37,647 nucleotides of DNA from Lingula anatina (GCF_001039355.2 NW_019775678.1:105215-142861); one strand, 5' to 3'. Positions 1 through 11,124 are shown, counted from the first letter of the stretch. Numbers and translations: made by a program. Notes: generated by a model not told the origin, from the sequence alone.

Positions 1-24
1 TTTTTTTTTTTTTTTTTTTTTTTT
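1..24. repeat. poly(T) tract at window start
   Basis: A run of 24 T opens the window. It could be the A-tail of a minus-strand retroelement lying outside the window or a simple homopolymer. Nothing beside it decides between these. Confidence 0.6.
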
Positions 25-1150
25 GAAAGCTTATTAGCAATATTAAACAACATTTACCTGTATAATTATCACTGCTTCCTTATTATGGACACTGTAATCT
101 AGCAGAGAGCTTAACCTTTGGGAGTTAACATCGAAATATCAACAAGTTTTATGTAATCTCATTTTATGGCCACTGCCTTAATAGGCAAATGCCTTAATAG
201 CTCTGAACTTAGCCTAGTGATTACCCAAGGGGAAATTACAGACTTATCACACAAATGTGTCTAGCAAAGGTCTTCAGGCCCATAAGTCACACCTTAAGAA
301 AAGCAGAAAACACAAAATAGGAGACTGCCAATTCTGATGCAATAATACATTATGCTTAACTGCACAGTCAACATCAAATTTTAATTATGCACAACAGGTA
401 ACACCGATGAAAGTAAAAGCATAAGGCTTCAGGCCCATCAGAGTTCAAGTTTATACTTAGAAAGTGCCAGAATGAGAAAAATGAAAATTTCACAAAAAAT
501 GTACAAATTCAATAACAATGATAATCATATAGAGCTGGATTTCTAATTTGAGCTGTATTTCAATCCTAAGAACCATTCTTGTAAGTTAAAAAATAATAAG
601 TAACACAGTTTTCTTTCCATAACGTTAAAGGTGGCAGTGCACAAAGAAGGTTTTTAGTAAACTTTGATGCAACATTACATAATGGTTAACTGTATAAATA
701 CCACCAATTTTTAAATATCTACTATTAAAAACATGGACATTAAGACAATTTGAGTACAACTAGACCTTATGCCCAAGGGAGCTGTAAGTCCCACATTGAA
801 AATTCCAATATGTGAAAGACAAAAATTTTCACAAAAAAATGTATAACTTCCAGAGAATTATCTAACGAGACAGATTTTCAAACTGAGGCCTTATTTCATT
901 CCTATGTTTCTTTCCTGTAAGTGTGAGAAGAGTAAGTAACATGGTTTTCCCATTACGGTCACTACGGAGGCAGTGCCCTGAATAGGGTTTTGTTCAATTT
1001 TGATGCAATATTACACAATGCTTGACAGCATAATAACCATCAATTTTTTAAAATAATAAAATAAAAGTATCATGGATATTCAGAAAATGTGACTAGCCCG
1101 TAGAGTTCAGAATCACACCTTAAAAATCCCAAAATGTAAACAAGAGGAGC
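25..1150. repeat. diverged tandem repeat, period about 330 bp
   Basis: A landmark beginning GATGCAA, followed by an AT-rich stretch and a TTAACTG/TTGACAG-like word, recurs at 336, 666 and 1002 (spacing 330 and 336). Accompanying blocks recur with it, such as GGCAGTGC..., CTTCAGGCCCA/CTTATGCCCA and TCACACCTTAA. A weaker first copy starts near 37. Units differ at many positions and carry indels, so the array is old. No coding potential is seen. Confidence 0.7.
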
Positions 1151-1499
1151 TGTATTGAAAAGAGTTTATTTCCATTTTTATACCTTTTTACATGAAACAA
1201 AATAATCAATTTACTGTCATTTTTTTATACAGAAATGATCAATTAAAAATGTTGTCAAAGGAAAATCAAAAGAACAATTTTAAATGTCCAACTTGCTCCA
1301 TTCTGAAATTCTTAACTAACAACCTTAACTAACAAACAAACTAATAAACTAACTTGTTAAGAAGCAGGAAATGTCAAAACAACACTTTTACATATCTAAT
1401 TAGTTCTATAATGAGACTGTTAACATGCCTTAGAATTAAATCTGAAGAAAAACCACTAATAATACTAAAAAAAGGCATAACTTCATCAAAACTTAACTG

Positions 1500-1930
1500 A
1501 TCAATTTAATTTTCAAACTTGATCTGTACATACTAGTCAGACTGATCACTCCTGTGAGTTGCAAAACAAAAGGCTGATCGGTTTTCCTGAAAATGCATCA
1601 TCAGTGTTGCATATATGCAGAAAAAAAAAACAGTATAACTTTTGTGAAAATGATCTGATCAAGCTGATTTTCGAACTTGACCTGCGTATTATGAATATTC
1701 ATCAGTTCTGCAAGTTTCAAGGCAAAAGGTTAAATGGTTTTCACTTACCGTGTTATCGGTGTTGCATATATGTTGAAAAAAGTGAGAAAAAAAGCATAAC
1801 TTCCATAAAAATGGCCCGCTCATGCTTATTTTCGAACTTGACCTGCGTGTTATGAATATTCATCAGTTCTGTAAGTTTCAAGCCAAAAGAAAAAACGGTT
1901 TTCCACTTATCGTGTTATCGGTAAAAGTGC
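1500..1930. repeat. tandem repeat, period about 160 bp
   Basis: The words CGAACTTGACCTGCGT then TATGAATATTCATCAG recur at 1672 and 1833, with an older version (CAAACTTGATCTG) at 1513, giving spacings of 159 and 161 bp. Each unit also contains TTGCATATATG and a TTCACTTACCGTGTTATCGG-like block. The array ends at a GC-rich CGACGGCGACGAC stretch (1930-1970). A 98-codon open frame (1559-1855) runs through the array but simply reads the repeat twice, so it is not called as a gene. Confidence 0.75.
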
Positions 1931-1997
1931 ACGGCGAAGGCGACAGCGACGACGGCGACGACAGACGCGGGTGACGGCTTTATGTGTATGTACATAA

Positions 1998-2262
1998 AAA
2001 AACTGATACAGCAATTAGAAGAGAGAGAGAGAGATGTCGTTATGAATATTTAATGTTTACTATTGTCAGTTACACTCTTGTACTTGTGCAAATCTCCATC
2101 GAGTCGGAAAGAGATTTTATTTGCAGATAAAATAAGGTACACTGGATATTGGTGATATACTCGCACTACCTGCGTTTAGTTTGTCATCTTTTCCTGAACA
2201 GCTAGTACTGTATTGGTGACTACCAACGGGAATAGAATAAATTCGAAGACGACATACTAACA
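1998..2262 (+). promoter_or_regulatory. 5' flank / 5' UTR of GPCR copy 1
   Basis: This segment is colinear with 13151-13419 upstream of the second GPCR. It contains a (GA)n tract near 2021 in both copies. The last 159 bases before the ATG (2104-2262) differ from the other copy at only three positions. Such conservation over non-coding DNA marks the transcribed leader/promoter or very recent duplication. No clear TATA box is seen. The outer part also resembles a dispersed module found at 7247, 26757 and 29881. Confidence 0.5.
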
Positions 2263-3405
2263 ATGCATGAGGTTGACTATCAAAACGATGTTGGACGTTT
2301 TAATAGCACCAGCGCCTCCCAAGGAAATATTAGCAGGTACAGTTTGGACGACTTGAACGATACCGTGCTATCCTCCGAGCAACGGTGCTGGATGCTGCCG
2401 GATACATGTTTTTGTACCACTGTGTACGTCCTGACAGCCGTCGGCCTGGTTGGTAACTTCCTTACCTTCCTGGTGGTTCTTCGAAGTCCGAGTTTCAGAC
2501 AGAAATCCACCTTTGTTTATATTCTGTTCCTTGCCGGTGCGGATCAGTTACGTCTGTCGTTCCTATCGTGCGAATGCATTTTGTTAGATGAACGAACAGA
2601 TCAGAGACCTTCTTGTTTGACAGTGACAGTTATATATATTTTACAACTGACTTGTCTTGGCCTTTCCGTTTTGTACTTATTGGTGTTAACCGTAGAGAGA
2701 CTTATAATAATATTTAAACCTCTGCAAGCGGTTTCTCTGTGCACGAGACGAAAGGCTTTGCTGATTTCTGTTTTTCTTATTCCTCTGGAAGTATTATTGG
2801 CTTCTACATGTATAGTACATTGTTATGTACCTCCAGAAACATCAGTTCAAGTTATCTCCGTTTTACACTATACATTTATTGTGATGTGGTTCGTAATCAC
2901 ATTAGCCATTACAGCGATGACGGTCGCCATTGTGTATAAACTGAGGAAGATCCATTCCGTAAGACGACAACTGGTTGGTCATCAGCAGCACGGTGATAGC
3001 AGTGGATTGACAAACACCAAAGTAAACACTCTGTTGTTAGTGACACTGACAGCGTTTATATTGCTTACTTTGCCCTTCCTTCTCTTTTACGTTTTCGTGC
3101 CAAACGTAAACATATTCGATATATTACTTGGCATTTCCACAGAACGCACTTACCAGAACACGTACATATGGTCTATATTGACTCTGATAAGTTTTCTGAA
3201 TCACAATTCTAACTTTTTTCTTTTTGTTGCGTCGGGTCAGGTTTTTCGGGACGAGTTGGTGAAACTTTTCAAAGAGTGTTTTCGTTGTCGTCTGAACGCT
3301 GAAACTCTAGCTATGGGTGCTGAGAATGATGGACAGTGCAGACAAAATGCGATCGCAAATCCGATCACGGCGTCCACTACTACTACTTTAACTACCCGAT
3401 TATAA
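2263..3405 (+). CDS. class A (rhodopsin-like) peptide/chemoreceptor-type GPCR, copy 1
   Basis: Intronless 380-aa seven-transmembrane receptor. The extracellular N-terminus has three N-glycosylation sequons (N14, N22, N32). TM1 carries GLVGN (N65), TM2 LAGAD (D94), TM3 begins after C118, and C187 in loop 2 is the likely disulphide partner. The DRY box is ERL (145-147). TM6 has F265 and P271 but T269 replaces the usual toggle Trp. The NPxxY box reads NFFLF (317-321). The tail is Cys/Ser/Thr rich and ends T-R-L, a class I PDZ ligand pattern. TM7 of this N-H-x-x-N-F-F-L type is seen in FMRFamide/myosuppressin-like invertebrate receptors, but the ligand cannot be told. The ATG is conserved with the paralogue at 13420. 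Likely plasma-membrane, G-protein coupled. Confidence 0.9.
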   Translation: MHEVDYQNDVGRFNSTSASQGNISRYSLDDLNDTVLSSEQRCWMLPDTCFCTTVYVLTAVGLVGNFLTFLVVLRSPSFRQKSTFVYILFLAGADQLRLSFLSCECILLDERTDQRPSCLTVTVIYILQLTCLGLSVLYLLVLTVERLIIIFKPLQAVSLCTRRKALLISVFLIPLEVLLASTCIVHCYVPPETSVQVISVLHYTFIVMWFVITLAITAMTVAIVYKLRKIHSVRRQLVGHQQHGDSSGLTNTKVNTLLLVTLTAFILLTLPFLLFYVFVPNVNIFDILLGISTERTYQNTYIWSILTLISFLNHNSNFFLFVASGQVFRDELVKLFKECFRCRLNAETLAMGAENDGQCRQNAIANPITASTTTTLTTRL

Positions 3406-3846
3406 GGATACACTGTATGTTGTATTACATTGTTGTTCGCCGTGTAAATGTAGATGACAGTTACTTCTGTAAAGTACACAGTTACGATATGAAGGTGACT
3501 CTCACCGCAAATTTAGTTTAGAGAAATAAATAAATAAAATAAATATGTATTTTTTCATCATAGTAAACGTTTTTGGACTACGACGCGAGGTACAGTGTCT
3601 GCGTCAGAAATTGCATAAATATTTAGCAGCTTCTGTTTTGTCAAGTCAAGACCAAATCTTTTAACATTTGCGAACTCACCCATAGCCTTAATTTTTTTAT
3701 TCTCAACACTTTACTAATGCTTTTATATAGCAATGTATTTTAGATGGTATCAGATCTATTTCTATTGTGTAAAAATAGGAAATTGTTACGAGTTGTTGCA
3801 TATAGTTTCTCGACGTAAAAATGTAGTACCTAAAACTTCTGACTTC
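3406..3846 (+). repeat. 3' flank of GPCR copy 1, duplicated after copy 2
   Basis: This stretch aligns with 14584-14999 with small differences and indels; for example copy 1 has an extra stretch around 3790-3815. It holds the 3' UTR and then non-coding DNA. The homology stops at 3846 where a LINE is inserted and resumes at 6391, so the duplicated block is really 1998-3846 plus 6391-6620. Confidence 0.8.
3525..3538 (+). terminator. overlapping polyadenylation signals of GPCR copy 1
   Basis: Three overlapping AATAAA hexamers begin about 120 bases after the stop codon. The same arrangement is present after copy 2 (from 14699). The 3' UTR between stop and signal is also shared between the copies. 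Confidence 0.65.
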
Positions 3847-6383
3847 TGAATTTAGTAGCACGTTAAGAGATACTGTGTTGCAAAGTAAACAAGTTAGATA
3901 ATCATACCTCCAAAAAGCACTATAAGGAGAAATATATACAGACAACCTGTAGTGTTTGATGAAAATTGTAAAGAAAAGTTTAAAGACTATAAGACCGCTC
4001 TACATGAATTCAATATGGAAAAGAAAACACGAGATAAACATAAATAACTGTTAGACAAAAATCAAGTTACATGTATAAGAATATTTGCAAACAGCTAAAA
4101 AGAAAATAGTCGCTTTGAAGGTGATATGTTAGAATATACCAGAAAACACAACCCGCGTGTTTTTTATAAGAAGTTCTCACGCAAAAAGAGTGTAAACGTT
4201 AATTCGGAGCTTACTATCGATACACTCTATGATTATTTTAAGAACACGACGACTGGTGGAATAGATTGTGACATACGTGAAGTAGACCACAATGTAGGCT
4301 TATACACCGAAACAGTGTTCAATTAATTAGATAGTCCCGTGAGTGACGGTGAGATCATTGGCGCAATTAAAAGATTAAAAGCTAACAACAGCTGTGCCGA
4401 GGACTGTTTGATAAATGAATTTTTTATACACTGTAAAAATGTTTTACTACCGGCGTTAAGAACTTCGTTTAATTCTGTACTCGATTCGGGGTACTTTGCA
4501 GAGAATTGGTGTAAGGGTTGTATTATACCTTTACATAAAAAGGGAAATGTTGACGATCCTTGTAATTATAGGGGGATTACGATAACTAGTTGTTTAGGCA
4601 AGCTGTTTACTTCCATACTTAATAAATGGCTAGAAGCTTGGGATAAGGACAACAGTCTTACAACCGACGCACAATTTGGATTTAAAGCGGGGCATAGTAC
4701 CGTAGATGCTATCTTTGTGTTACAGCACGTGATAAATCGTACCTATACTAAGGAGTAAGAAGCGACTATATTGTGCGTTTGTGGAATCCGCTTTCGAATT
4801 CACCGATAGGCCAAGTTTATGGAAGAAATTAAATAAACTCGGTGTTCAAGGCAAATTGCTCCGAATTAAAAAAAATGACAGCAATGCAAATGCTTGTGTT
4901 AAGTATAAAGGTCAGCTATCTGAATATTTCCAAATACACACCGGTCTATTACAAGGAGAGGTAATGTCTCCGCTCCTTTACTCTTTGTATGTAAATGATT
5001 TTGAAACTTTTTGCTTATCGGAAAATTGTCATAGTATAGAAATACGGGACATAAATCTTTTCTTACTTATGTATGCTGATGACACGGTACTTTTATCGGA
5101 AACTCCTCAAGGACTACAAAAACTTTTAGATACCCTGAAATTATACTCACAAAAGTGGAAGTTAACGGTAAATACAGCAAAAACAAAAACAATGATCTTT
5201 AGAAATGGGGGTAACTTAAGGGCTGAAGAGACATGGAAATATAACGGTGTTGTCTTAGAAAGGGTGAATCAGTTTAGTTACCTCGGTTTACTTTTTAATT
5301 TTAATGGTAAGTTTTGTCAAACTCAAAAACATATAGCAGAACAGGGTAAAAAAAAGCATTATTTGCTATTAGAAGCATATTAGAACCATAACTTTAATGT
5401 GTCCACCAGGTGTGCAGTATTTGATACGTACGTTGGTAGTATTTTAAATTATTTCACATAAATATGGGGATTCAATAAGGCAAAGGATATAAGAATGGAA
5501 CATACCGATTTTTTTAAAAGAATGCTGGGTGTTAAAAGAAGCACATGTAATAACTTACAAATGTAGTATGTTATGAAACCGGGCGGTATCCACGTATTTT
5601 AGGTAGAAAACTAAGAATTTTTAAATATTGGCCAAAAATCCGCTCTTCAAAAACCTGTATTATACTAACGTGCTATAAAGATATCCTTAACAATAATTTC
5701 GAGTGGATAAATTGTATACGGAATGACCTTGAAATAATGGGTCTGTCATTTACTTTTTATGAAAACATGTCGGATGTTTGTATACTGTCCTTGATAGAAC
5801 AAAGATTGAAGGATCATTTTAGACAAGTACTGACAGGAGAAATATTCACAGCGAGTAAAGGGCTTCTGTATCAACACCTTGTTGATAATTTCACTGCAAT
5901 TTTAGTTGAATAAGCCAATTTCACAGAAAAATAAGGAATTTATCGCAAAATTTAGGCTTTCATCCTATAATCTAGCTGTAGAGACTGGCCGGTACACAGA
6001 CACCAATAAGAAATTAAGAATCTGTAAGTTATGCAATTCAAACGATGTAGAGGATGAATTTCACTTTATCCTTAAATGCCCTCACTACAACACGATTAGG
6101 CAGAAATATATTAAGACATTTTATTATACAAAGTCAAGTGTCTTTAAATTAATTAAATAACTATCACTTAACAATGTATCACAATTAAACAACTTGGGGA
6201 AAATACCTGAATGCATCGGAACTAAGATTAATGTCAGTCCGGTGAACTATTATTATCATTATTATTATTGTTTGTATCAGTAGTAGTTGTTGTAGTAATA
6301 GTAGTTGATTAGATATAACTTTATATTGTCACTGTTTTATATTCTGATGAGCCGTAGGGCTCAAAGGTTTAATAAATTGAAAT
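3847..6383 (+). mobile_element. 5'-truncated non-LTR retrotransposon (LINE)
   Basis: Boundaries are defined by comparison with GPCR copy 2, where the flanks are joined at about 15000. TGACTTC is duplicated on each side (3840-3846 and 6384-6390). The element starts within the region before the reverse transcriptase and lacks any endonuclease, so it is 5' truncated. The 3' end has ATT/GTA microsatellite-like DNA, then a small hairpin with stem GAGCC/GGCTC near 6350, then AATAAATTGAAAT with no poly(A). The clade is not assignable by eye; it looks like the CR1/Jockey side of the LINE tree. Confidence 0.85.
3950..6160 (+). pseudogene. LINE ORF2 reverse transcriptase remnant
   Basis: Broken into at least four frames. 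About 3950-4326 gives the pre-RT linker. 4339-4758 gives fingers/palm motifs including GCIIPLHKKG, NYRGITI and QFGFKAGHSTVDA. 4775-5383 gives the rest of the palm with LLQGEVMSPLLYSLY and the catalytic YADD box (codons at 5072-5083). In the A motif, FVESAFEFTDR stands where FVDxxKAFDxxxR is expected, so a catalytic Asp is lost. 5906-6160 encodes the C-terminal Cys/His tail (CKLC, then DEFHFILKCPHY). Stops and frameshifts separate these parts. The copy is dead. Confidence 0.85.
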
Positions 6384-6390
6384 TGACTTC

Positions 6391-6490
6391 GGAAAGAAAT
6401 TGGGAAAAATATTTTACACAAAGGAAATAAAAGCCTCCTGGGCAAACGTTCCTGAAGTGTTTTCTGCATTAATAATTAGTACCACCAGCT
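6391..6490 (+). repeat. continuation of the GPCR copy 1 3' flank after the LINE
   Basis: From AAGAAATTGGG onward the sequence matches 15004-15097 after GPCR copy 2, including the words TTTTACACA, GCAAACGTTCCTGAAGTG and TTAGTACCACCAGC. This shows that the LINE entered one copy after the duplication. Confidence 0.8.
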
Positions 6491-6620
6491 TATAAATATG
6501 GATTTAACAAGGGCGGGTCCAGGATTTTTGAGGGGGGAGGAGTCCGGAACGACAGGCCTCGGAGGCGAAGCCGACCATCGCCCCTTAGGCGTGGGGTTCG
6601 GGGCCTGCTCAAGGCTAGAT
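6491..6620. repeat. dispersed module H, copy A
   Basis: It begins TATAAATATGG, then ACAAGGGCGGGTCCAGGATT, a G-rich run, and a block with CCGACCATCGCCCCTTAGG. Other copies start at about 15096, 26230 and 29345. The GGGGCGGATCCAGG-like terminus resembles hAT-type element ends. Here the copy breaks off shortly after GGGGCCTGCTCAAG. Confidence 0.7.
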
Positions 6621-6871
6621 TATGGTATTTTATTCCAAATACCATGTCTAACATGATTAATGGTTTATAAAATACAAAAGTGTCGAAAATATGTACTCTT
6701 TATACCATTTAAGCAAATTTATACGAGGTAATATGTACCCCCTCAAATACAATGTTTCACTGTGGTTTCTATAGATGTAAAGAAATGTCTATTAAATTAA
6801 AAAGACTCCATCAAATGTCACCAAGTTTACACACAATTAGCATTAGGGTGTGCTCGTTAAATGTCACTTGA

Positions 6872-6980
6872 CTAATAGCGTGTGCGTCTACCGCGTTCTG
6901 CAATTACCTCCTGTAGACGGCGCGACAAGTCTTCACGGGTAACAATTCTGTTTTGTGGGATATTGTCCCATTCTTCTTAA
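6872..6980 (-). pseudogene. Tc1/mariner transposase C-terminal remnant
   Basis: The minus strand reads EEWDNIPQNRIVTREDLSRR continuing to LQEVIAERGRRTRY and a stop at 6872-6874. This is the familiar C-terminus of Tc1-like DDE transposases, usually ending GGHTRY. An in-frame stop lies directly upstream and no DDE core is visible, so only about 36 codons remain. It sits between module H and the P-Q module of copy A. Confidence 0.75.
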
Positions 6981-7246
6981 ACAACGTGACGGAATTAGTC
7001 CAGATTATTTGGAAATCGGTTCTACTGTGCAATGCTCATTCCTATTAATGACACAGGTGCTCAGTAGAACTACAGACGAAAATAGGATTGGTGAAAAATT
7101 TTGAAACATGGATTCGATTGGATTATATAAACTAGGTCAAACTAGTTTCGTCAGAGGTAACTTGACAGATGAAGTTAGGCTATAGTGAAGAGGTTAGTGT
7201 CAAGTTATCTCTGAAGCTCAGGGTGAGATTTCCAGAATTAGATATA

Positions 7247-8170
7247 TTAATGCCATTGACAGAAAAAGTAATACGGCACTAGGAAAAGTTTAAACGATTT
7301 ATATTAATACAATTTTTAAAGGATCTCTTCCAAAGAGTGCTAAATATGGTTTTGATTGATGTGCCTGGTTGTCATTAGTTTAATCATTTCAAAGAGATGA
7401 GGCTATGAAAATGTAATGTTTGCCATTGTGAACTACAAGGAAGTTTTACACACTGTTACTAGTGCAGATCTCCATCCAGTTCAATATTGGATACACTCAA
7501 TACACACAATGCATAGACAGACAGACAGATCGATATTTTATTTATTCTGAATTGTGAGCAGAAACACAAAAATTAAACACTTCCACAATAACGGCAAGTC
7601 AAGCAGTCAAAATTGAATTGAAGAGATTAACACCCTTACATATACGTCTCCCCACACGCCGTCCCTCTACCGGTGAAATGAGACGAGATTTAATTACTGT
7701 GCCCATGCAGGGACGATGCGTGGGGAGGCGTGCGAGAGGCGGAGAGACCATAACAGGATGAAGCGGTCTTCCCTTCATGTAGGTCCGCCATATTTAGGTC
7801 ACGGCCTAGCTAGCACTCGGCTCTTCTCTATCTGAATGCAGCCAATTTGACTGCTCCTATGGGCTGATCAGCTCACAGCAATGGTAGGAAAAAAGTTCCA
7901 GTCTCTAACATCAAGTCATGACAATATGGCACGGAATATGAAGTTGGCGGAATCAAAATTAATTATAATTGTTGTAATTAGTTTATAACACTCCTAATAT
8001 TTGACATTCGCAAAAAGGGAACAGTGTTTTGTTTCTAAACGTATTTTCCGACAAGACCTAATGGACTTCAGCTAAGGAAATCTACTTGTAAACGCAATCG
8101 TCACAAACAAGCCCCTCTCAGCGGTTGAAATGATCGCGTGTATTTTTGGGCATATAAAAACACTTGTCAA
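7247..8170. repeat. dispersed module P-Q, copy A
   Basis: It matches 26757-27700 and 29881-30840. Shared landmarks are TTAATGCCATTGACAGAAAA, GGATCTCTTCCAAAGAGTG, TTTTACACACTGTTACTAG, GACAGACAGATCGATAT, AGCAAGTCAAGCAGTCAAAA and GGAATATGAAGTTGGCGGAA. No open frame of note. The first part (P) is also recognisable upstream of both GPCR genes. Confidence 0.75.
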
Positions 8171-8281
8171 AACAAAGGACGTACATAAAAGGAAAACCGC
8201 CTAATCTTTAAATAGTCTCTCCGCGTCTCACACGCCTCCCCACACGTCGTCCCTGCGGGGTACAGTCATTAAATCTCGGCG
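7680..8281. repeat. imperfect long inverted repeat (possible foldback element)
   Basis: The left arm (about 7680-7750: AGATTTAATTACTGTGCCC, then CAGGGACGATGCGTGGGGAG) is roughly the reverse complement of the right arm (about 8217-8281: CTCCCCACACGTCGTCCCTG, then ATTAAATCTCG). About 465 bp lie between. Outside each arm is a GTCCGCCATATTTAG-like word (7785 and 8316) in the same orientation, so the arrangement is not a simple TIR element. Confidence 0.55.
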
Positions 8282-8525
8282 GATTAGATTAGGCGGGTTT
8301 CCTTTCATGTACGTCCGCCATATTTAGTCTCAGGATTTGTAAAGCCTGGCTCAAATCGTTGTGAATGCGATCTATAATTACCATATCGAGGTCTGAAGTA
8401 GCTATGACGTCACTGACTTAGCGATTGGCAATATTGGATAATATCTGAGACACTGCTTTGCTTAAAAAGAATTAGAAATCATAATAAAGGCCCATTTATA
8501 TTTTTGTAAAAACAAGGCATAATAC

Positions 8526-11124
8526 TAGGGGTGGGCAAATGAAAGCTTTTTTGGGAAATTTAATTTCAGACAAGTGGATTCTATGGCCATTTTGGCTTCT
8601 GAATACAAATCTAATAAGTATTTTCATTTTAAATTACATCTGATATTGGTATCAGGTGATTTTTCAAAATGGCCACCAAACGCTCCCTCAAATCACATAT
8701 TTCTCATGTAAATCTTTAAATATCAGTTCAAACATGGCTTTTTATATGTCTAACCATATGATTTCACGATCAATGAGCATAAATAGATACATCATTTTGG
8801 TTTGGTCACTTCATTTTGGGTTAAAAAGAGGATTTTTTGGTCATTTTGAGGTAAAAATTACCCCAAAATTACCATTTCTGTGTACATAAATACAAATGTT
8901 TATATGCAACTGTGGCTTTTAAATTAGGAAAAACAATAATTCAACAAATATGGCCAGTGTTGTTCAAGGATCACATGAAACTGAAAAGTTTTGACATATA
9001 GAATAGCATAATGTTAGTTACATATGGGAATATTTACAGTAGAACACTCAGTAGCAGAGCATTAAGGATATTGTTACTCTTTATTACCATCCAGATACCG
9101 AAAATGAGTTTTTTCCTGCATCTAATTATTCAATAATGTATCTGTCTTTGTGCTGCTTTGAAACAATGAAAATACTCTTGAAAATATGAAATAACGGCGT
9201 TTATATTTTTTCGTTGCAATGTATAAGCATAAGCAACTCGAAGCTTTAATCATCTATTTAACAGCTTTCTTTTTTGAGATTAGTTAGCAATGCATATGGG
9301 GCTTAACTTCATCCCTGAACAAGATTTTATAACAAGGAATGGCCAATGGACCACAAAGGCATGAGTTACAATCCCATGCCAACGTTATGGTTTAAATGCT
9401 TTTGTTATGGAGTCATGAGTCCGTAATGACCGATCTTCTAAAAACAAAGGTATTATTTTGCTTTATCAACGATCAAATCTGAACTAAGGCTTTAAAAAAT
9501 CGCTGGCAGGGTTTTGGGGTACTAAATGGTGTCATTAAATTGGCTTTGAAATAGTGATCACGGGTGTTCAGGTAAAACAGACATTTGAGAAACCGATTTT
9601 TCAGTTTTTACCCCCAAACTGCAATTATACCGTCACCCGTAAGATGACATATGTAAATGTAAATTAATGTAATCACTGAACACTGAAAATTTATTTATCA
9701 CCGAAAATAATGTATGTAAGGCAGTAAATAAGGAGTTTTGGGTGAACGGTGACAATATCCTTATTGTCTTCATTTATAACCTAGTCACACTAGAGGCGGA
9801 ATGGGCTAGAATGTAGTCGGAATAAAAATTTCTTGTTTGTTCCTGGATATTTGAAGTATCTTAAAATTCTAAGCACATTCTAAATGTTTGGGTCCATTCT
9901 TGCGTCCTGTTAAAATGTTTTGCTCATTCTCAAAACTTTCGAAGTGCATTCCAAGTGGAAAAATATCGAATGGCATTCAAGTGTATTCTAACTGCACTAT
10001 GAGTGCATTCTTAAAATTCTTACAAAATTCCAACAGCATTCGAAACATTTTGATCACATTCGAGGGAGGACCGAAATGGCAAGGCGCTTCAAATCTTGTC
10101 AGAATGTTCCACATTGTGCCTCCAATGAGCAGGAATGCAACTCGAATGCATCTTGATTGCAGGCTGGGATTCAGCCAACAATGAAACCACACTTGTATGG
10201 CATTTGAAGTGCATTCTAAATATTCTCACTATATTTAGGGTGAACGGCATTAGCATTAACGATATTCCTAATGTGTTCCACCTACATTCGAGCTGCATTA
10301 CAATACAAGAGCTAATACAATACAACTGAAATGTGCATGAATCATTCCAGGTGGGTTCGAAGCGCATTCTGAGGTATTCTTGCTGGAATTAAGGTCAATT
10401 TGATATTACCCAACGAATGTGGCGTGAATTTTGAAAATTCTTCATTGTGGCTCATTCTGCTTGATTACTTCAGATTCCAAATAAGTGTGACAGGGGGCTT
10501 TACAGTGCCTTCTGGTCTCAGTGTATTTCTTGTTGATGCTTTCATGGTTGTGGTGAGATACTCTTAAACTACACAACTGAAACTAAGTACTATTCCAAGG
10601 TCAAGAGCTTAGAGGTTGTAAGAGGTTGATGTCACCTGACAAAGTTTTACCTGTTCTGAAGAAAAGGAAAATTATACAGCATAGAATTTGTTGGTACACA
10701 TCCATGAAGGTATTTTCAGCATTGTTTTTATACCAAACTGTAATCCATGAATTCAGTATGTACATAATGGCCATTATTTATATTTATCTTAGGCTCGAAG
10801 TGTGTATTTTATGTATATGTTTGTTTTAAATAACTTATTTTTACAGATGTCACCCTAACAATATTGCCAATGTCTTGTATATGCTTATATTTGAACTCAG
10901 CAACCCTAAAAACATATAGAAAGACATATTACACATCATTTTTATGTACTTTACTGTGAAAATATGGCCAAAAAGCCATTTCCCGCCTATTTTCACAAAC
11001 AAATAGCAGATACCAATATAAATCTTTAGCTTTGGTAAAAAATATTGTCAGATTTGTGTTCAGCAGCAAAAATGGCCATAGAATCCACCTGTTTTAAAAA
11101 AAATTTGTCATTTGCCCACCCCTA
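8526..11124. mobile_element. hAT-like non-autonomous DNA transposon, about 2.6 kb
   Basis: The ends are inverted repeats starting TAGGGGTGGGCAAATGA. Similarity extends about 80 bp inward; both arms include GTGGATTCTATGGCCATTTT. ATAATAC is directly repeated at 8519-8525 and 11125-11131, abutting the ends. This 7-bp match is close to the 8-bp duplication of hAT elements, and the YAGGGGTG terminus fits that superfamily. No transposase is recognisable inside; a 77-codon frame near 8656 looks random. A second element appears to be nested at 9780-10497. Confidence 0.75.
9780..10497. mobile_element. nested element rich in CATTC/GAATG motifs
   Basis: The ends look like short inverted repeats: CCTAGTCACACT on the left and AGTGTGACAGGG on the right. 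Between them CATTC or GAATG occurs more than fifteen times, often as GTGCATTC or TCGAATGC, spaced irregularly at roughly 12-40 bases. Short open frames on both strands reflect this low-complexity composition and are not called. No target duplication was identified. Confidence 0.5.

Noticed and set aside
1559-1855. 98-codon frame in the 160-bp array
   Set aside because: It reads the tandem unit twice, needs a non-ATG start, and has no protein-like features.
9888-10367. Overlapping 64-98-codon frames on both strands
   Set aside because: They come from the CATTC/GAATG-dense element; no conserved domain and both strands are equally open.
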